A program made the translations under genes and the position numbers. This document shows positions 58,722 to 64,000 of a stretch of 64,000 nucleotides of DNA, one piece after another; the stretch's first letter is position 1; each line of letters opens with the position of its first letter. The notes beneath the pieces are model-generated. The model was given only the letters and a program-made list of their open reading frames with translations. It was not told the origin of the DNA and ran no database searches. Origin of the DNA: Impatiens glandulifera (taxonomy: Eukaryota; Streptophyta; Magnoliopsida; Ericales; Balsaminaceae); assembly GCF_907164915.1 (NCBI RefSeq), contig NC_061862.1:137631520-137695519 (forward strand), read 5' to 3'.

Positions 58722-59342
58722 AACACTAATACTAATGAGTTTATCAAGTTTTATTAATTATAACATAACATTTCACCATTTAGTCTCCAACTTCAAGTTT
58801 GACCAAGGCATATTTATATTGAGTTTAATAGGAGTGTTTAGATATAATAATATATTATCATAATATATTTTTTAAAATAGTATCATAATTTTAATTTAAT
58901 ATACCATTATTTAAACTATAATTTTAGACTTTTAAATTATTTTAATAAATTTTAAATTTGGTTGAGATAGAGATATTTTCTACTTCAAAATATAAGTCCT
59001 TAGATTTTTTTGGCTGGTCTATGTAGAGTTTGAATACTATCACTTGAAAAAATTACATAATAAATAAAAATAAATCCTTAAAAATTGTTTTTTTTAGCTG
59101 TTGCATTTACAAACAATATATTGGGCATACAATCACGATTGAGAAGGCCAACACCTAATTGAAATTTATATGAGGCCATCCACAACCCTAATGGACTCAG
59201 ATTTTGGGGAAGACAAAACATAATCAACTCTTATAACTTTCAAATGTTAAAACTGCACTCGGTCATACCACTGAGTTTTCCGGAAAAAACATAATAAAAA
59301 ATTTCTATTTTAACAAGATCAATAGAAGTTGATCGAGTTGTG
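58722..59342. other. AT-rich stretch without a gene
   Basis: Nothing that I can identify between the end of the gypsy LTR and the fold-back arm copy. Confidence 0.5.
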
Positions 59343-59530
59343 AGTAGTGAATAATGAAAAAGAAGAATATATATGTAAGCAATACGAAAAGTCTAAGAAG
59401 GCGTCGGTCATTAAGTTGCGATTTGTGATGGTCGAAAAGAAACTTGGTGTTGCCGACGATGGAGCAGACGGCAGCGCGTATAAATGAGAAAAGAACGAAG
59501 ATAGCGTCTGAACTCAAGTCTTTCGACAAT
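59343..59530 (+). repeat. Single copy of the fold-back arm
   Basis: Matches the left arm at 29211-29400 and the inverted right arm: AGTGAATAATGAAAAAGAAGA, GTAAGCAA, CGAAAAGTCTAAGAAGGCGTCGG, AGTTGCGATTTGTGATGGTCG, GATGGAGCAGACGGC, GAACTCAAGTCTTTCGACAATGA. It keeps one arm only and passes directly into the Helitron-type repeat. Confidence 0.75.
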
Positions 59531-59904
59531 GACTTGCAACCTAACAAAAACAAGTCTAACCATTTAACCAACTAAACTAATAAGACTTTATATTTTAAAT
59601 TCAACACTAAATTTAATAAAAGTGAGACATTCTTAACAATATAAGTTTAAGTTTTTAACTAACTAATATATATATATAATAATGTTTAATTTCCAAGTGT
59701 TTGGATTTTCAGGTCGAGAACTGTGATTAATTTGGATATATACGTAAGAGTAAATGAATATTTGGATCGGATTGTGGGTTGACCCGTCCATAAACTTAAA
59801 ACGGTTAAAAATAAGATTAATATGTATGTTTCGAACTTACAACCTAACAAAACAAGTTCAACCATTCAACCAACTAGGCTAATAAAATTTTATATTTTAA
59901 ATTT
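59531..59904. repeat. Helitron-type repeat unit (same family as 12068-12808)
   Basis: Shares TAATATATATATATAATAATGTTTAATTT, GGTCGAGAACTGTGATTAATTTGGATATAT, GTGGGTTGACCCGTCCATAAACTTAAAACGGTTAAAAATAA and the inverted tRNA-like GAACTTACAACCTAACAAAAC..CCAACTAGGCTAATA with the Helitron at 12068, given here in parts. No 3' hairpin-CTRR end is visible, so only the repeat unit is claimed. Interrupted at 59905 by a solo LTR. Confidence 0.7.
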
Positions 59905-61263
59905 TGTTAGGATCAGGATCGTCGAGGGAGACCGGGGGTCTGACTTGGACGAACGCTTACACAACACGCTGGTTGATACTAACCCTATTAGAGGTTAATA
60001 TCGATCTCTATACTACGCAAGTTGTCACAAACTCTTGAGCCGAGTTCAAGTGTGGAATAGTTCGTTTCAACTTGAAGCAACACACTCACACGGATTGGAC
60101 AACAATAAGGAGGTATGGAGAAGATAAGAAACACAACACAAGATTTATGGATGTTTGGAGATAAAACTCCTACGTCACCCCTTTTTCTCAAACCTTGAGA
60201 AGAATATTCACTAAGAATATTCAACACTTTACAACACGTCAAATAACCGAGACTTATTTACTGCTCGTTATTGACTTACAACTTTCACTTCTTACACAGA
60301 ATGAATGGAATACACTTAAAACACTTTAGACAGAATGTGAACAAGAAAAGTTTGAAGATTTTCAATTCTATAACTTGATATGTTACTTCTTGTGTTCGTT
60401 GTTTGTATTGTATCTATTCACTTGTTTGTTTTCTTGGTTGTTGGTTGTCTATTGATGTTCTTCAACCTTCTCATAAGTAGTGAAAATATGACAATAGTCA
60501 TATTTCTCTTTCAACGGATACCTGCATGGTAATCCTTGATTCTGATTGGTCGGTCAATAAAGGAATGCATGGCATTAAATGCGGTTGGTACTTCCCAAGA
60601 GGCAATACAACCGACCAGTTTTGTCTTTACTTGACTTTGTCTTCTTAAGCGGTTTGACAAATATCTTCTCCTTGGGGACTGATGTTGGACTTATTACAAA
60701 ATAGGTATCTGATCACTTTTGGCAGTCTTCTGCTACTCAAAGGCTATCATCAGACTTGTATCAAAGAGGAAACTTCACAGTCTGCATATTTGAAAGCTTT
60801 CTTCTGCATATTCCCAAAGTAATTTGATTGCACCAAAATGGAAACTTTCAGTCGTTGCATATCTTCGATTGAGTCTGTTCAACTGTCCGTTATATTTGTA
60901 CGGTAACTTCAAGATTGCACCCAGTGTTGTGCCGACCGGACGTCCTACCGGTCTTTAGCTTCAATATCGGTTGACCGGTCATGCTGCCGAAGAGTGAACA
61001 CCGATCTTTGAATTATAGATTTACCGATCCTTGGTAAGTTCATTTGAACCGACCTTGTACTTGATTATGTTGAAGAGGTAGCCGAAAAGATATAACTTAG
61101 AGTTCTGGTTTGTGCCGCCTTTGCAATATCGGTCGACCGGTCCGGAGTAGTAAGGTTGATTTAATAATTTGACCGATTCTTGCGTTTCCTGCACAAATAG
61201 TGAATTTAGTTAAGTTTTTAGATAGTTAATTACTTACTAATTAATTATCTAATTTATCTAACA
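59905..61263 (-). mobile_element. Solo LTR with AATTT target duplication
   Basis: 1359 bp; plus-strand ends TGTTAGGATCAGGATC and TTATCTAACA. AATTT stands on both sides (59900-59904 and 61264-61268). GGAGATAAAACTCCTACGTCACCCC near 60160 is the inverse of a segment in the solo LTR at 56809-58032, which sets this copy on the minus strand. Contains many CCGACC/GGTCGACCGG phrases (60940-61180). The flanking Helitron-type repeat reads on directly across the insertion (..TTTAAATTT | AACACCAAATTTG..). Confidence 0.8.
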
Positions 61264-62182
61264 AATTTAACACCAAATTTGATAAACGTAAGCAACTCTT
61301 AATAATATAAGTTCAACTTTTTAACTAACTAATATATATATATATATAATATTAATACTTAATTTCAAAGTGTTCGGATTGTCGGATCGAGTGTTGTAGT
61401 TACTTTAGATATATATGTGAGAGTAAATTGATACTTGGATCAGATTGTGGGTTGACCCGCCCATAAACTTAAAACGGTTAAAAATAAAATTAAAATGATA
61501 TATATATGTTTCGAACTTGCAACCTAACAAAGAAAAGTACAACACCTTAACAAAAATATATAAAAAAATTAACATATTTCTTTATTTTTTTAATTTAATA
61601 ATAAATCTAAATAAATAAAACTAATAATAAAAAATTTATTTAAAACAATTTTAATAAAAAAAATCAACATTAATAGTATAATAATAATTTATTCATATAT
61701 ATAATAAACTTTAGTGAAAAAATAATAAATTTTAAAAATAAAATTTTAATATATTAAAATAATAAATATTTATTAAATATTAAGAAAACACAAATATTAT
61801 ATATATATATAAGTATTTTTTACAATTTCAAGTGTCTGGATTGTTAAGTCGAGAGATGTGGTTAATTTGGATATATATATGTAAGAGTAAATGAATATTT
61901 GGGTCGAATTGTGGGTTGACTCGTCCATAAACTTACAACAGTTAAAAATAAAATTAAAAATGTTATAAGTATGTTTCGAACTTTCAACCTAACAAAATAA
62001 GTACAATTTTTTAACAAATCCTTTCATTCTATATATATATATATATAATAAACTTCATAGTGAAAAAGAAAGTTTAGTTAATTATAAGAGATCGACGCAT
62101 TTCATTATTTTTTATTTTAATAATAAATCTAAATAAAAAAAATTAATAAGTCAAAATTTAATTAAAACAATATTAATAAAAA

Positions 62183-62232
<50 letters not shown>

Positions 62233-62560
62233 ATAATAAACTTTAGGGAAACATTCATAGATTTTAAAAATAAAAATATATTAAAATAATAAGTATTTAT
62301 TAAATATTTTAAAAATACAAATATTATATATATAATTATTTTTTATAATTAAAAACTGTCTGAATTATTGGGTCGAGAGTTGTGATTAATTTGGATATAT
62401 ACGTGAGAGTAAATGGATATTAGGGTCGGATTGTGGGTTGACCCGCCGTAAACTTAACACAGTTAAAATAAAAATAAAATATTATTTTTATGTTTCCAAC
62501 TTTCAACAAAACAAAATAAAAAACAATTACAACTCTTTAACAAACTCTTTAATTCATTTA
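61264..62560. repeat. Further Helitron-type repeat units
   Basis: Three diverged units at about 61290-61550, 61800-62035 and 62330-62560, each with GTCGAG(A/T)G.TGTGGTTA.TTTGGATATAT, GATTGTGGGTTGACCCGCC and a TTTCGAACTT.CAACCTAACAAA tRNA-like part. Spacers are extremely AT-rich with AT tracts at 62187-62229 and 62566-62625. Confidence 0.7.
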
Positions 62561-62628
<68 letters not shown>

Positions 62629-62954
62629 GAGTGAAAAAGAGAGTTTAGTTAATTATGAAAGAATTTGACACATTTCTTTATTTTTATTTTAATGATAAAT
62701 TTAAGTAAATAAAATTTATTTAAAACAATATTAATAAAAAATCAACATTAAGTATAATAATAATTCATTCATATATATATATATAAAATGAATCTTATGA
62801 AAAAAATTAATTAATTTTAAAAATAAAAATTTAATTTAAATATATTAAAATAATAAATATTTATTAAATATTTAAAAATACGAATATTATATATATAAAT
62901 ATTTTTAATTGTTAGTAATATAAATTATATATACAATACATATAATTATAAATA
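62561..62954. other. AT-rich spacer with AT microsatellite
   Basis: Dinucleotide tract of about 60 bp at 62566-62625; otherwise A/T-rich, no gene. Confidence 0.6.
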
Positions 62955-63050
62955 TAAATTTATAATCTCAAGTGATCTAGTGGTTGAAGTGTTAATTCTA
63001 CAAAATGGAGACCATGGTTCAAATTTTGTTATGGTAGGTGGGTAAATGAC
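62955..63050 (+). repeat. SINE-like tRNA-derived unit
   Basis: CAAGTGATCTAGTGGTTGAAG has the form of a box A in plant SINEs, and GACCATGGTTCAAATTTTG, 30 bases later, resembles box B (GGTTCAAAT). No tail or target duplication could be fixed; it grades into the minisatellite that follows. Confidence 0.5.
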
Positions 63051-63900
63051 ATTCACATTATGGAAGGAGATGGTTTGTTGTTTGTTGATCTGATCGAAGT
63101 GAAAGTGTAAGGTCACAAGATTAGATGTTAATTGAGGTGGATAAAAATATGGAATGAGATGGTTGGTTACTCGAAGTAAGTATGTCACAAGTTGAGAGGT
63201 CGACTAGGTCAATTGAGATGGATAAAGATATAGAATGAGATGGTTGGTTAGTCTAAGTGAGTATGTCACACATTTAGAGGTCAATTGAGGATTGGTGGGC
63301 CAAAGTGAGGGTAAAAGATATTGGTAATGTACAAAAGTGAAAGTTTAAGGTCATGGTATGAGATGTCCGATTAGGGTGGATAAATGTGAAATGAGACGGA
63401 CTGGTCAATCGAAGTGAGGATAAGTAAGTCGGATTGTTTATTATAAAATATGTGAGAAGATGAGTTTTTTGTTGAAGTGAAAATAAGGTCTTCAAGAGAA
63501 AAGAGGTCAATTATGATTGGTGGATAAATATGGAATGAGATGATTTTTTATTAGTCAAAGTGAAAGTAAGGTAAAAAGAAGAAGATTAGTTGTTTGATCG
63601 AAGTAAAAGTTAAGGTCACGAGATGAGAAATTTTATTTGAATTGATAGATAGATGTGGAATAAGATGGTTGACCAATCTGAGTGTTTTAAGGTCACGAGA
63701 TGAGAGGTCTATTGAGCATTAATAGGTTAATGTGAGGATAAAAAAAGATAGGTAATGTTTGAGATTTTTTATTTGACCAAAATGAAAGTGTAAGGTTACG
63801 AGATGAGAGGTTTATTGAGAAAAAAAATATATGATGAGATATGTGACAAGATGAGTTGTTTTATTGAATTGAATAAAATGTGGAATGAGATTGTTCTGTT
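63051..63900. repeat. Degenerate minisatellite at the right edge
   Basis: Loose units of about 70-110 bp share GGATAAA(T/G)ATGGAATGAGATGGTTGGTTA, GAAGTGA, AAGGTCACGAGATGAGAGGT and CAATTGAGG. Phrases AAAGTGTAAGGTCACAAGAT and GGTCAATTG resemble the array at 1-1200, so both edges probably hold one repeat family. Minus-strand open frames across it are repeat-derived. Confidence 0.7.
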
Positions 63901-64000
63901 TTTTATTTTTAATATATTATTCTAGATTTATTAAAAACCTTAAACATTGGAATACATTTTATTATAACTTTTTTAGTAATTTATTTTGTTTATATTTTTA

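Noticed and set aside
59988..60242. Minus-strand open frame of 84 codons
   Set aside because: Inside the solo LTR; no family resemblance.

Overview
The window is a stretch of AT-rich nuclear DNA from a flowering plant, most likely a eudicot. This rests on two intact intron-containing plant genes, an intact-looking RR(X)8W terpene synthase and a PsbQ-like chloroplast-lumen protein. It also rests on a dense mosaic of plant-type transposable elements: Ty1/copia, Ty3/gypsy of Tat-like and chromovirus-like types, CACTA, hAT, a FAR1/MULE relative, a Helitron, SINE-like units and fold-back elements. Nothing prokaryotic, organellar or viral was seen, and the species cannot be named from the sequence.

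Layout. 1-1200 is minisatellite (units of about 87 and 63 bp). About 2640-6333 is a decayed LTR of a large gypsy family, split by a terminal-inverted-repeat element at 4570-5381. 8148-10943 (minus) is the terpene synthase, reconstructed here as seven exons and 590 codons. About 11750-14500 is a decayed CACTA-type element carrying a Helitron at 12068-12808; an unoccupied copy of the Helitron insertion site survives 40 bp further on. Dead transposase genes follow: hAT (14640-15480) and FAR1-like (17560-19440). A minus-strand copia element occupies 19991-26143, itself interrupted by a CACTA fragment and a SINE-like unit.

27293-28121 (minus) is the PsbQ-like gene (two exons, 235 codons, twin-arginine lumen-targeting signal), with an array of CCCGAAA/TTTCGGG motifs just upstream. 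29211-29889 is a 680-bp fold-back. About 31800-38214 is a CACTA transposon with remnants of both usual genes and one good terminal inverted repeat. It lies against a locally duplicated exon-like segment (38215-39405).

42750-58721 reads as one Tat/Ogre-like gypsy element, about 16 kb with its insertions. It has a primer-binding site, a long minisatellite, a pol remnant lacking reverse transcriptase, more tandem arrays and a 3' LTR of about 4.6 kb. A complete 3055-bp gag-protease element (50026-53080, 485-bp LTRs, CATTG target duplication) and a 1.2-kb solo LTR (56809-58032) are nested in it. 59343-62560 holds a second copy of the fold-back arm and further Helitron-like repeats broken by a solo LTR with an AATTT target duplication. 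The window ends in a SINE-like unit and another minisatellite resembling the one at the start.

The two host genes are unrelated in function: volatile terpene formation from a prenyl diphosphate in plastids, and a thylakoid-lumen protein of the PsbQ family. All other coding traces belong to mobile elements, most with stops, frameshifts or deletions. Splice sites were assigned by hand from GT-AG positions and family conservation; boundaries of old elements are approximate.
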